Below are positions 1-12,300 of a stretch of 64,000 bases of DNA, in pieces. Position 1 is the stretch's first letter. Each line of letters starts with the position of its first letter. The notes under the pieces are model-generated. The model saw only the letters and a list, made by a program, of their open reading frames with translations, did no database searches and was not told where the DNA came from. Made by a program: the position numbers and the translations under genes. This DNA comes from Anas platyrhynchos. Taxonomy: Eukaryota > Chordata > Aves > Anseriformes > Anatidae. The stretch spans positions 5,764,501 to 5,828,500 of the forward strand of contig NC_092606.1 of the NCBI RefSeq assembly GCF_047663525.1, given 5' to 3'.

Positions 1-2119
1 AACTGTGAGGGTGCTGTGTTCCTGCCTGGCTGACAGCATCTTTGCTTTGTTGTAGGATGCTTTGAAGCCCTGTAACCCTCATGAACAGGACTTTGGTGCT
101 CTGTCAGTTAACTAGGCTTGTATCAACCTCCACAATATCCCAACAAGAAAATATTCCGTCTTACAGGTGGGAGGCTGCAGTTCATCAAATATATAAGAAA
201 ACACCAGGTGCTTGACTTCTGCTTATCTGGTGGTTCAACAAATGAACATCCTGCCTCTGCTGATCCCGTTCTCTCTCCAGATGGACCGTAGGTAGGAGCC
301 AGTCATAATCTATTTAGAACCTAGTCCTAGTTTCCCTGGTGACGTTTGGCGTTTGTTAGCCAGTTGCAGAAATAGCACACTTCCGTGCTCGTTTTTTTTC
401 TCAGGTTTGAGAAGCTGCAGATTCTTGTTGAGGGCCCAGGCTGCTAGGAGAGTTAAATCACAGCAGCAAGAAAGCACATCCATTCTGGTTAGTGGTTCAA
501 TCAGACTTTGAACAAAACAGAACTTTCTTACAATGGTAAAATTCACTGTTTTTCTGACTTCTGCTAGACATCTGTTGACTGCGGGCCTGCAGACTTTTAT
601 TTTCCTGTCTTTCCAGTCCCCACCTTTGTACCCCATCTCCCCATGTTTTCATCTGAACCACAAAACTGCAGGAGTTGGTCGAGTGTTTCATCAGACCTTC
701 TGCAGCAAGGAGTTCAGAATCTTATTGCAAGAGTTCCCTCTGGTGGTCAGTGATGGGGAAATGCATATTTCCCTGCTGAAAGAAGCTCCTTTTGCTACTT
801 TTATGTTGAAATAATTTATTGTTCAATCACTCTCTGTCCTTCATTATTTTTAACAGCCTTTCCTTACTTAGGGCTTCTCCAGATAATAACCTCTCCAAAC
901 TCCTTTTTCTTCCCGTAATTAACACTTAGATTCCACTCCATTAACACACCCTTCCACTCGTCAGTAGTTTACTACCATTGACCCACCCATCCCTTCTGCA
1001 CAGAGGCTAAAATAAAGGTGGAGCTGTCTGCACTAGTGTGCATTTCTACACGGGCCTTTTCACAAGCAGAGGATTGCAGCCTGAGCTCAGTGGCCACATG
1101 GATCTTGGCTCCAGACTCAGAAGAATAAAAGTAGATCGGTGTAATTCTGAAGAATTCATGGTTAATAAGATTCTGAAAGAAGCTGTAAAATATCAAGAGA
1201 ATATTCCACTCACCTACCTGGCAGTAAAAGCCCCAGGCCTGGCTTTCCTCTCCTGATTTGACTGTTCCTACCAGTCAGCCTGGAGATGATTTTTTCTTAA
1301 GAAGCAATAAAACTTTGGCAACTGATCTAAAGCCACCGTTTATCAGTAGAAAGTTTCTTGCTGAGTTCAATGAGCAAGTCTTGAAATCACGCCAAGCAGA
1401 GGGGGTTGTAGTACAGCTGTGTAGCAATGGTCTATCCTGAGCAATATTCAGGGATGTTAAAACAAGGAAATGTCTGGGTTAATTAAAGCCTTCATCTGCA
1501 CTCTAATAGCAGCAGTGCAGGGCAACCTGTTGTTACAGAATCTTGCCTCGTCTATTACTTTGAAGGGTCAGTTTTGTAAATCTGTTTTAGATCACACATC
1601 GGTATGGTGTTCTACTTACAAAATGAAAACTGAAAAGAGAAGGTGCATCTTCTACTTTCTTTTCTCTACCACCTCAAGAACTAGCATTTCTGCCACAGAA
1701 ATGTTTCCTCTAGCAGTTATTTCAGGATCTGCTGCTCACAGTGGGTTTCAATGTCCTGTTTACTTCTCATCTTCACAGTATATGTACGTGGCCTCTTCTG
1801 TAACCGTTCACATCTGGCTTGGAAGCGTCACCTGTGCTGGTGGTTCCTGCCAGATGCTGGCTATGTGATGTCAGCAGCCAAGATAGCTCTGGCAAATGCA
1901 ACTCAAATTAGCTATTTTGAAAAGATCTTTCTGCAGAGACTGTTAAAAATAAATAAGCCTGGAGTGCATGATCAGTAGCAAGAAGATATATTAGTCCCAG
2001 TGGATTATGTATAATGGAAGGAGCCTTTTTATTACCAGAAGCAACTTTTGTTCATGCCATACTCAAGATTTGCTGTTGAATTTTACTGGGAAATACCATC
2101 AATTCAGAGAGAAAGTGAC
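1..2119. other. intergenic region upstream of NCBP3; no confirmed gene
   Basis: No reading frame here looks like a conserved protein; all open frames are short. A pyrimidine-rich acceptor-like site (ending TTGTAG at about 55) is followed by a short frame that stops at about 117, and AATAAA motifs occur near 1011 and 1306. These could be the 3' end of an upstream gene on the + strand; in human the gene upstream of NCBP3 in the same orientation is CAMKK1. I cannot match the short frame to CAMKK1, so this stays a guess. Confidence 0.4.
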
Positions 2120-2555
2120 ACAAGCCAGGGAGTGCTGGAGGGGGTTGGTTTGAGAACCTGCAGAACTGAGGAACGGAGCAGTCTGAAACTGAGCAGGGTC
2201 GTGCAGCCAGGGAAATGTTAGGAATCTGTAATGAAGTTGGCTGGATGGGACTGCCACGTGGGGTGATATTTGCCAGGTGACTGTGAGCTGAGGAAGCGCA
2301 GCTGTGGAGCGATGAGTTGTGGCGTTACGCCACAGCTGGGGAAATGCTGCTGTGGTTGGAGCCAGGTGTTGGAACGGGTTGGGCAGGGACGTGGTGGAGT
2401 CACTCTGGGGGTGTTCAAGGAAGGGTTGGACGTGGTGCTTAGGGACACGGTTTAGTGGTGACATTGGTGGTAGGGTGATGGACCAGCTGATTTTGGAAGT
2501 CAAACCATTGATAATCATTAAGATCCAACCCTAACGATTCTGTGATTCTATGCTG
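2120..2555 (+). mobile_element. CR1 LINE 3' fragment
   Basis: This is a truncated CR1 non-LTR retrotransposon, 3' end only. The last 150 bases carry the typical bird CR1 tail phrases: a 'GTTCAAGGAAGGGTTGGACG' stretch, 'GGTGATGGACCAGCTGATTTTGG', then 'AAGATCCAACCCTAACG'. They end in the short tandem units ATTCTGTG ATTCTATG, with no poly(A), as CR1 does. No reverse-transcriptase frame survives. The 5' limit is approximate because the sequence is diverged there. Confidence 0.75.
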
Positions 2556-2929
2556 GCCAAGGCAGAAACAAACCCTCAGCTCCATCACTGTTCTGGCCCC
2601 TCATGTTCAAGGGGCACAGAGCTGAACTGCAGGTAGCGATGAGGATGATTAGTGGAACACAGAACTTGTTCCAGGAGAATAATCAATAAAATGGTGTTTT
2701 GTTTTGTTTTTTTAGCACAGTGCAAGGAAGGCCAGAGAAGACCGGGCTTTTCTCCTGAAACACCCCCGTGAGGGAACAAGAACATGTCCAAGGGAACAAC
2801 CCAGCCAAGCACAGCACGATGGGACCTCCTATAGGACAGAGAGGAGGAAAAACCCGACTTTTTTCAGACGAAGCAGCTCATTTTTAAAAAAGAAAAATGT
2901 AGGAAGCAGCGCCCGCTGTAGCAGGCTCT

Positions 2930-3173
2930 GGACCGCGCTGTGCTCGCAGCGAGGGGCAGGAGGACGAGGAGAAAATGGCGGCGGGGTCCTCCCGCTCCCC
3001 TTAGCCCTGGAGGCGCCGCTCTCTCCCCTCATCTCTATGGCCCCCGGCGCCGCGGTTGGCTGCGGGTGGCGCTCTATCCCCGGGTCGGCATCTCGGTGGT
3101 GGCTGGCGGTGCCGCTCTATGCCGCGGCGGACTCCGTCTCGGTGGCCGGGCGGAGGGCGGGCCTGGCGGAGCC
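2930..3173 (+). promoter_or_regulatory. NCBP3 CpG-island promoter and 5' UTR with YY1-type site
   Basis: The sequence becomes GC- and CpG-rich at about 2,930 and remains so past the first exon. AAAATGGCGGCGG at 2,973-2,985 fits a YY1 site, an element commonly found at or just after the start of housekeeping genes. No TATA box is evident. If transcription starts upstream of 2,975, the mRNA also carries a 9-codon upstream frame (ATG 2,975, TAG 3,002-3,004). The transcription start itself cannot be read from the sequence. Confidence 0.65.
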
Positions 3174-3314
3174 ATGGCGGCCGTGCGGGGCCTGCGGATC
3201 TCGGTGAAGGCTGAGGCGGCGGAGTCCCGCGGCCCCGAGCCCGAGCCGATGGAAGTAGAAGAAGGCGAGCTGGACGCCATCCCCGTGAGGCGCTCGCTCC
3301 GGGAGCTCCTCCCG
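3174..3314 (+). CDS. NCBP3: NCBP3 coding exon 1
   Basis: It encodes the 47-residue N-terminus MAAVRGLRIS...RSLRELLP with an acidic PEPEPMEVEEGEL segment. The start is the first in-frame ATG in strong Kozak context, and the donor is GTGAGG. It ends on a codon boundary. Confidence 0.94.
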
Positions 3315-6300
3315 GTGAGGGACGGGCAGGGGGCGCGAAGGAGGGACCGGCTCCTGAGGGGGGGCAGGGTACGTAGGGGAGGGGGCCTTGGGGGGTGGGG
3401 GGGAGGGGAAAAAAAGGGGGCGATGTGGGGTGTGGGGGGGTGTTTGGGGGTGTAGTGGGGAGAGGGAGCGGGCAGGGCGTGCTCGGGAGTAAGGGGGGTC
3501 GGGAGGGGGGATTTTGGGGGCGTTGTGGTGGGGGGTGAGGGGTGGCAGGGTGTCCCAGGGCCATGGGGGCAGCTGGATGAGGATTGGGGGGGCCATGAGG
3601 GAGTGGGGTGAAGGTGCTGGGGGTGTGGGCTGTAATTAATAGGTTTTGGGTATTATTTTTTTTTTCTGTTCCTAGCTAAGTTCTGCCATGGTCGTGTTTA
3701 ATACGTAAAAGTGGGTCAGAGTTGATCTAAACTCCTAAGTAGGCTTTTGCTCTGAAAACGCCTGTGGAAAATGTTTTAGAAACTAATCTCTAATTAGCTG
3801 ATTACCAACACGCCTGAGCTTTTACCAAATACGTGGCCTAAGAGGCAGCACCCTGCTGCTGTACCTCCTTGTGCTTCTTCAATCAACCCTAGACAGTGGT
3901 GTTTCTTTTTCCGTTTTTAAAATAACATGCTTATTTTGCTGCTGTCACCCTTGGCAACCTCAGAGAAAGTTTGACTGCATTACTAAGAAAAGTGTTTAGA
4001 TTCTGTGTGCACCTTGGTATTTCTAAATTGAGGCTGGCCTACTTTCTAGAAAAAGTCCTTTGGCCAAAATAATGCTGTTGTAGGACAAGGGTAAGCAAAA
4101 TGTTTATCCTTAGAAATAGCAAGGCAAGACACATTCTTCAAGCCACAAACCTTTACTGGGCAGTGGTTCTGAGGGTGCCAGAATGAAGAAGTCCTATTGT
4201 TCCACATGCAGACAATGGAGGGTCACTGGTCCAGGACCTTTGTTGTTTAATGTGGTCTTGTGATTTCAGCAGTCCTCACTGATGGAAATGAGTTTTGTGA
4301 GGTGTTGTTTTTTCGCGCCTCATTCTCAGTGTTTACTCTCTTATTTCTAGGCATGTATCAAAATGGTAATGTTTCATACTGCTGGTTTTGAAATAATGGT
4401 AAAAAATAGACAAACCACTTGTTTAATTGTGGCAGTGGTTTGGCACTCTGACTTCTCTTGAAACTGAAAATTGCAATTTGGAACTTCAGGGGTCAGGTAT
4501 CTTTACAACGTCACTGTTAAATCTGTGTTTTACAAGGAAATTTTACCTGAAATGAAAATTGTAGTTAGGAAAGGTGTTTGATGACTTCCACTGTATTGCT
4601 GATACAACGTCAAAACCGTAGCAGACACAGATACAGGAACCAGCTACTGCAAAAGGGCAGAGTACTCATAGTAAAGGAAGTTGGGTTTCTTTGATGTGCT
4701 TAACATTCACTGATGTCAGTGAAGTTAAATGCTTGTTTACTTGTCTGTCTAGGGATATAGCTTGGAGTAAGGATCAAGAAGAGGATGGGTTTCTCTTAGA
4801 AATAAAATAGCCAGATATTTGTAGCGTAGCAATTAAGTTGCTTTCAGTGTTCATTGAGATTTCATCGCTGTTTTGCTTTGTTTCAGGATACTAGTAGGCG
4901 ATATGAAAACAAAGCTGGAAGTTTCATTACTGGAATAGATGTAACATCCAAGGTAATTTTTGTCCTGTGTTTCTTCAAAGTGTTTTAGTTACTCCACAGG
5001 AAAGGAGCAAAGACTTTGTTTCTTGCCTGAAGGTGCAGAAGCTTACCCTCATGTTCAGGTTGCTGGTGTTTTTCAATAAGTAGAGAATTCTCCTTGTGTT
5101 AGTTGTGGTTGGCATCCAGACAGGTATCTCTTGTAAATTGTAAGAATTAATTTTGCAAATAATATCATAATATTGCAAATATTATTTTTGCAAATAATAA
5201 AATAATATTGTAAAGCAAGTGCAATATGAACACTTTGAAACAAGTGAGCTTTTCTTTCTCTTATGTGACTGACAGTATTTCAGTATTCTTAAAAAATGAA
5301 TTTTACAGGTGGTGTTAGTGCTTGTTTAAAGAGAGATGTATTTTTGAGCAGAGCCTCTGTACATTTGTTAGGAAGGAAAAAAAATAATCTTACTGTTCCA
5401 TCATGAAAGCTGAGCATCAGTCCAGGATAGCTTGTTTTCCATGCATCTTGATCCCCATTACGGTGCTGGATCTCTGTTAAAAGTATGATGTGGCACAGGT
5501 ATGTTTCAATGAGTTATTTTTGCTTTGTGAAACATACAGATCTCTTCAGAATAAATAGCTTTATTAGTAGAGATTGTAGGACACAGTATTTAAAATGCAA
5601 TTTACCAGACAGCAGCAGTGTAACCTGTTGGGAATGCTGCTCTGATTCCTGTTTTGACTGCATTGTTTTGCATTTTACAGGAAGCAATTGAGAAAAAGGA
5701 ACAAAGAGCAAAACGCTTTCATTTCCGAGCTGAGGTGAATCTTGCCCAAAGGAATGTAGCGCTGGATCGGGACATGATGAAGAAAGGTATGAGTTTGTCC
5801 ATCAGTCAAGAAGGAAAGATCTCTTTGTTTACTTTCTCGCAGGTCCTTGTCCTTATTTATACTATAATATTTCCTACGTTTCCGGAGGTTTTCCCAGATC
5901 GTTACCAAGAGAAACCACTTTTTTCCTATAGTAATATAATATATAGAGACAGGAATGACTATTTTAATGCAATTGCTTTTTAAACTACTTCCTAACAGTT
6001 ATTGTTTCACTCCTTCCTTTAACACTAGAAAAGAAAACATTTCTATGTACCTTATTTACTGTTTGGCAATGGCACCTAGTGTTGTCTGAGATTTGTTTTT
6101 CAGACCGGTGCTGCTTTAAGAATCTTTAAATTCTTGGAAAAGGCCTTGGGCACTGTTTGTGTACGAGCAAAATACTCCGTGTCCCGTGCATAGTGAGATC
6201 AGATACTGTGCTGCACACACGGCAACGACAGACTGATTGCACGTGTGCTGTTAGACAGCAAGCTGGATGTGTTGGAATATAAGCAGATCAGCTGGGAGAT

Positions 6301-9300
6301 GTGCACAAAACAGATTGGCATTTTTGGCATCCGGTTGGTTCTCAAGGCTTTTTTCCAGCTGGCTGCTAAACCGTGGCCTGCAACAGCTCTCCATGAGATG
6401 CGTACAAAGCCCTTCCACTTGTACTATATCCTGGTCACAGGCCTAATTAGTATTCTGTCTCTTCAGTACTTCATGGAAGTACTTTGGTAGCATTTTAAAA
6501 AAAAAAAAAAAAAAAAGGTTGTAAAGCAGTTTGATGCTACTCACTACCTTCAGCTACCAGTGCTTGTAATGTTACAACAACCATTCTCCCTTTTTAATTC
6601 TCAATTCAACTTTTGCATTGTGGAATAATAATTCAAGTTTTAGTGTTTTAGAATGGTGTACATCACGCTTTGCTTTTATTAGTTTCCCTTTAGCTTATTT
6701 AAAATGTCCGTTTTATAAGCCTGTATGTTATGAATGTTAAAGCTTGCTCTATAGAAATGAGTTTCGGTTTTGTATCTCTTCATCTTTATAGCAATTCCTA
6801 AAGTGAGACTGGACACAATTTACATTTGTGGGGTGGATGAAATGAGTACACAGGACATCTTTGCCTATTTCAAAGAGTATCCTCCTGCTCATATAGAGTG
6901 GTTAGACGATACATCATGTAAGTAAACGGAATCTTTTGTCTGTTATTCTTTTATATTAATCATAACTGTACCTCGGATGTCTTTTTGACTGTTGAAGTCA
7001 CTGATCTTTGTCTGTTTCTGTTTCCCTTCCATTGGCCTTAGACAAAAGAAATTTAGAAGGCAAGAATTAATAGCATATGGTGAAAATCAAGCCCACTGTC
7101 TGGATGAGTGTTTAGAAGAAAAAAATCTCATATAAAAATGACACAACATTTCCATTACTCATATTGCTGATGTATGAGGGAGACCAAAAGAAGTGCATTG
7201 GTAGCTGGAAGTGTGGCTAGCGACCAGACTGTCAGGGCAGGAGAGTCACCGGTGAGGGATGTGAATTGAGTTCATTTCAAGTGAAAGTAGTACTCTTCAA
7301 AATATAATGGTCCAATAAATAGAATTAGAAGCAGTGAGTGAAGCTAAGGTACGCAGAGACGGAACAAACCATGTAGCTCTTAGAAAAATGGAATCAAGGA
7401 AACATCTCATGTGGAAGGTTTTGTTGACAAACTGAAATTATCAGGAAGGGACAGGATAAAACATCTTGCCAGTCCTGAAGTGGGAAAAATGGTCAAAAAT
7501 GTTGCTTACATTTTGACATAAATAACATCAGCTTGTAAGTGTCACAGAGGGTGACGTTCTGTGAGAAGATTACTGAACTGTATGCAGTTAGGGAAGTCAG
7601 TATGGTTTAGGGCTGGGAAGGAGCAGGCTTGTTGCCATATGTGTTTAGGTCATTCTCAGGGAGAAATTAGTGGGTGGAAGAAGGTGGCAGATGAATGTTA
7701 TTTACATATATTGGAAAAGGAATGTGAATTCACATTGCAAGGGCTGTTTTAGGGAGTATATGTGCAGTGAGACTACCAGAAAGATGTAAGTTATTGGCAA
7801 TCATTCTTTCTTTAGTGATACTAAAGACCATGTAAGAGCTATTTGCTACAGTTGAGCACTGAATTGTGGAACTGGAAGGCTTTAAGAATGTCTTGTGGCT
7901 AGAAATCCTGTAAATGAAATAATAGGACAAAGAAGTAGGAGCTGTTTTATTTATAGGTGTGGCTGAAACATGAAAGTTAATAGTGCAGTTCCCTAGAATG
8001 ATCATGAAGGAATTGTGTATGAGTATAAGACAAAAGTTACAGTATACTGCAAGATACTAACTTTAAAGACCATGTGTGGTACAGCTTGATACACTGCCAC
8101 AAGCTGACAGGACATTTGAAATGCAACGAGCCCTGGGTAGACAATTGCAGTGAAGATCTGTCAGATGAACCTGTGATAATGCATGAACTAGCCAAGTGCA
8201 CAGCTTAACTTGTGTATCTGAGGCTTTATAAGATTGTCTGTGATCCTTTTTCTTAAATGTTACATGGGTAAATTGTGTGAAACCAGAGTGAACTTGCAGT
8301 ACAAAAATACAAGCTTCAGAGCTGGAGTGATATTTTACCCACTTATAATTATAACACATCAGTTTTAGTGATCAATTTTCATACCGTATTGGAGTTAGCA
8401 TGCTGATTAGGATAGTATTAGTATATATATTAGTATAATATACCTTAGTAAAATATTAGTATTACCTAATGGTATTAGATTAGTATAATACAGCTTTGTT
8501 TTGCTTATCTGCAATATGTGCTGATATGAAAACTATACTTGATGAAAATCTAAAGAAAAAGCAGTGACTTTTCAGCAGAGAGTTGTGTCATAGCATGACA
8601 AAAATTTAATGTTCCCAATTGAATTACATCTCAACATGTCTCGGTCCAAAAGCGTGATGTGTTTCAATCTGGTGAACATAAAATGGTAAATGCTTTGAAA
8701 ATTTGGAGATGTCGAGAGCAGGTAGGCACACAAATGAAAAGTTATTAGCCAGTTATTGAAGTTAGTATCTGGGTGTTCACCTTGTAAATCCTGGCTGTTC
8801 AAGTAATTTCAGAGAGAAGCTCTTATTTGGGAAAACTGTAAATAGTTTTCTTGATATTTGCATACACTTATTGCTGCCATTTCCTGACTTGTTTAATGGT
8901 AAAGCAGTAAATGACATCTGTTGTTGTATTTGCACTGAATGCACCCTGGCAGAAAGCTTTTGCTCACAACCTGTTACTAAGCATTTTTCATGCTTTCAAT
9001 TTCAACACCTACAAAATGTTGTTAATTGGCCTGATAAGTTGCAAGTTTTACTTTAGTAGTGTCTGCTGATACGTAAGACATACATGAGATGTACTGAATC
9101 ACATTGTTAACCTATGCACACTGTAACCTCTTTGAAGTGCTTGAGCAGTCTCTCCTATTTTCCTGTTTTTTGGGAAAGATTAACAGAATTCTGCAGTCGG
9201 TTCGAAGGTGCTGTTAATGAAAAAGAAAAAAAGTGGGGTCAAGGATTATTTCTTGTGTTGTTTTTGTTGGTTTTGCTTTAATCACATTTGTCTGCTAGCA

Positions 9301-12300
9301 CATCCATGAAATGCACTGGCCCTTACTCAATATCCTAATGTGCTGCGCTCAGGAAGTAATGTCTGATTTATGTGGTTGTGCATTCCAATGGTTTTGGTTT
9401 TGATCAGTTGTTGTGCTTTTTGTAATGATGTGAAAGCTGTATGTCCCCCAGGTTGCCAAGTGTGCTAAAGAATATGAATTCCCCTGCAGGAGATATCTGA
9501 TTGCTTTTTTGTCATGTCATTATATAAGACTGTTTCTGAACTGTTAGTAATTTCCCTCCAGTAAGGCAGTGTATGTGACTGCTTGTTGACACAAACTGCA
9601 TTTTGTTTTTGTATATGTTTCTGTATGTGTGTCATAGGTAATGTGGTCTGGCTTGATGAAGTAACAGCAACACGGGCTCTAATAAATATGAGTTCCTTGC
9701 CTGATCAGGAGAAAACAAAAAGCAGAGAAAACAATGAAGAGAAGACAGCTGAAAAAAACAAGAAAGGTAGATGAGATATGCGTATATAGACATCATCTAG
9801 TTAAATCAATGAAACTTTAAACTTGTGCTTGGGTACTGCGTAATCTAAATTACTGAAGGAGCTTCTATCGTGTAGTTTCAGGTAAATGTATTCTGCCACT
9901 TTAAAAAAGGCTTTCATCTTGGAAACCTTTTGAAGAAGCTGCTTCTTAAAAGGTGGGTTGGAGCTAGACCAAAAGCAGTAATTCAGTCGATACTGAACAT
10001 GTTAGAGACAGGGTCATATTCAGATGTGATATTTATAGTGGTACATGTTGCACAGAAATACGTCTGTGTGATGTGCGTGCAAAGGCAGTAGAAGGATGGG
10101 GATTGTAAGTTTGGGGGAAAAAAACAGGTCTAAAAAAATATCCTGTTTTTGAAACACCACAGTTCATTCCTTTGCTTGATACAGCACCATCTTTTATGTG
10201 TACCATTCACACCGATGTGCCAATGTATCACTTCACCACTGTGTATATCATCTCTAAATTTGACCATTTCAAGAAAGAAGCACACTGAAAGGTCAGTTAC
10301 AAAAGAGCAAAGCAGCCAACATACGACTAAGTGTTGCGATAAATCTGGAATTTGAATGCCTTGGTTGCAAATTCATTTTAGAGGTGTAAATAGAAAATCA
10401 GGCTTTTGCTACGTTAGGACTGTTCTGCTGTTAGGACAATGTGATAAATTGCAGTGGTTCAAAGTACTGTATGGAAGAGAACAAAACAAAGGGGGATGTT
10501 TTATTTATTAAGTCTTCCACAGATTTTGCTTAAACATGCTATATTAACAAAATGCAAGTGTTTTTGTATTTGCAGTGCTACCAAAAGCCTTTTTACAAAG
10601 TTTGGGTTTTAGGGCTTTGTTAAACTTGTGGATAATTCTAACTCATTCCATTTTCTTCTTGTTGCTTTTCTCTACAATGCAGTGGCTCCTCAACCATCCA
10701 TGTGACTTTAAAATGTTGATAATGCTTCAAGTAAGACTTGTTACAAAGTTTTTGGAGATTAGTGAATGTCTTATTTAAATGCAGCATAAATATATGTACT
10801 TGGTAGTCAACAAGATTAATATACATATTACACCATCATTACAGCGTATCTCAAAATAAAAATTGTGTCATCTAAATTCCTCCTACGTAAACTTATTTAC
10901 CTGCTCATCTGGAAAAGCGGGATATTGGATAAAGTGCAAACTGTTCAATTACATCTTAAGGTGTGAGCTGCATACAGATATACTGGAGTAATCTGGCTTA
11001 GTTACATTCCTTTTTTTTTTTTTTTTGATAAGAATTTGAGGGCTGTTTAGGGAAGCAGGAGGCTAGTCTTTACAGTGAGAAGTTGATCGTTTTAAAAAAA
11101 AAAAAAAAAAAAGCATTTGAATGCTATCCTCAGTAGATGACAATTCATTTTTGAATTTGGCTAGTTTGTCTACCTAAATTCTCTTTGGAGTCAGTTTGGT
11201 TAATTGTGCTTAATTTTTCCTTTGGACGTGGGTACAGTTGTCAAGATGTTTTTAACAGCTGAGCTCTCTATTACAAGTTATTGAGCCCATTGTCAGATGA
11301 GGTTAAGATAAGCAACCCTGCAATATAAATGATTTTTTTTTTTAGTCTTGAGTCTTTCAAGTGCTTTGAGATCTTTGCAGAAGAAATTAAATTGTTAGGT
11401 GTTGATGATTGTCCGTATTCAGGTTTTTTTTTGAGGACTGAAAAAAGTTTTTCTTACTGTGAGCTAATACATATAATTTTTTTAAAGTGCTGAAAATCTA
11501 TGCAAACATCTCAGTATAAGTAGTTCTGGAAGTATGCACTTTGCTGTCAGCTATTCCATGTCAAAATTAAGTCACTAAGTTGTTTTTTTTTCCAGATCTC
11601 AGTAAATTTAGGCTTTTGAGTAGCAACCTGGTTCACATTGTTAATATTGGATGCTTGTAGGTACTTGCAGCATTTTAAAAGGAGGCTGAAGGAAATGGGA
11701 TTTGATAGCCCTTTTGCAGTCTTGCTCTTGCTGATCTCTATCATACTTTGAAATGCAGTACAATTTCATTTGCTTTCAAATAAGTAAATTTATAATCCAT
11801 GTGTGCTGCTTCAGGCAGTTATCTGTACAGGGGCTGTCTAGTTAATGTTATGTTATTCATACGTGCTTCAAATTTCTGTAGACGTTCACTGTTCTGATTA
11901 TTCTCTAGGCTTCACAGAAGAATGGATAACACCTTCAGTTTGATTTCAGAGAATGTAGGTAATAATAATCAAAGGCAACTGGAGCACTAAAATGGAGATA
12001 TTTTTTTTCCCCAATTATTTTCCTCTTTAGGAAAACAGGAAGAAAGCTCTGATGATGAGGCAGAAGAAGGAGAGGTAGAGGATGAGCATCCAAGTGATGT
12101 TGAGGTCAGTATAGAAAGGGTAAATACTATTATGGAAGTTTGTCTCTAACTTGTGTAAAGTCTTCATAATGTTACAATTTTAACAATTTACACTTATAAC
12201 TCTCAATTTAATTATCAAAGTTAATTGGATGGGGAAAGGACAGGAAGCGTGTGTGCTGTTGGTGAGATGAGCATTGTATTAGAGTGGTTTTTGTAAGTAG

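Noticed and set aside
2940..3455. 171-codon + strand frame across the NCBP3 first exon and intron
   Set aside because: It contains the true NCBP3 first exon in frame but extends upstream and reads through the GTGAGG donor into G-rich intron. The family protein starts at the ATG at 3,174.
3001..3596. Long proline-rich minus-strand frames opposite NCBP3 exon 1
   Set aside because: They are the complement of a G-rich tract; composition alone explains them.
7070..8340. Purine-rich stretch in NCBP3 intron 4 as a possible transposon
   Set aside because: No terminal repeats, CR1 tail or reverse-transcriptase motif could be read; kept only as a remark.
9190..9215. GGTTCGAA-like word as a tRNA B box
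   Set aside because: No A box or cloverleaf arms at the right spacing.
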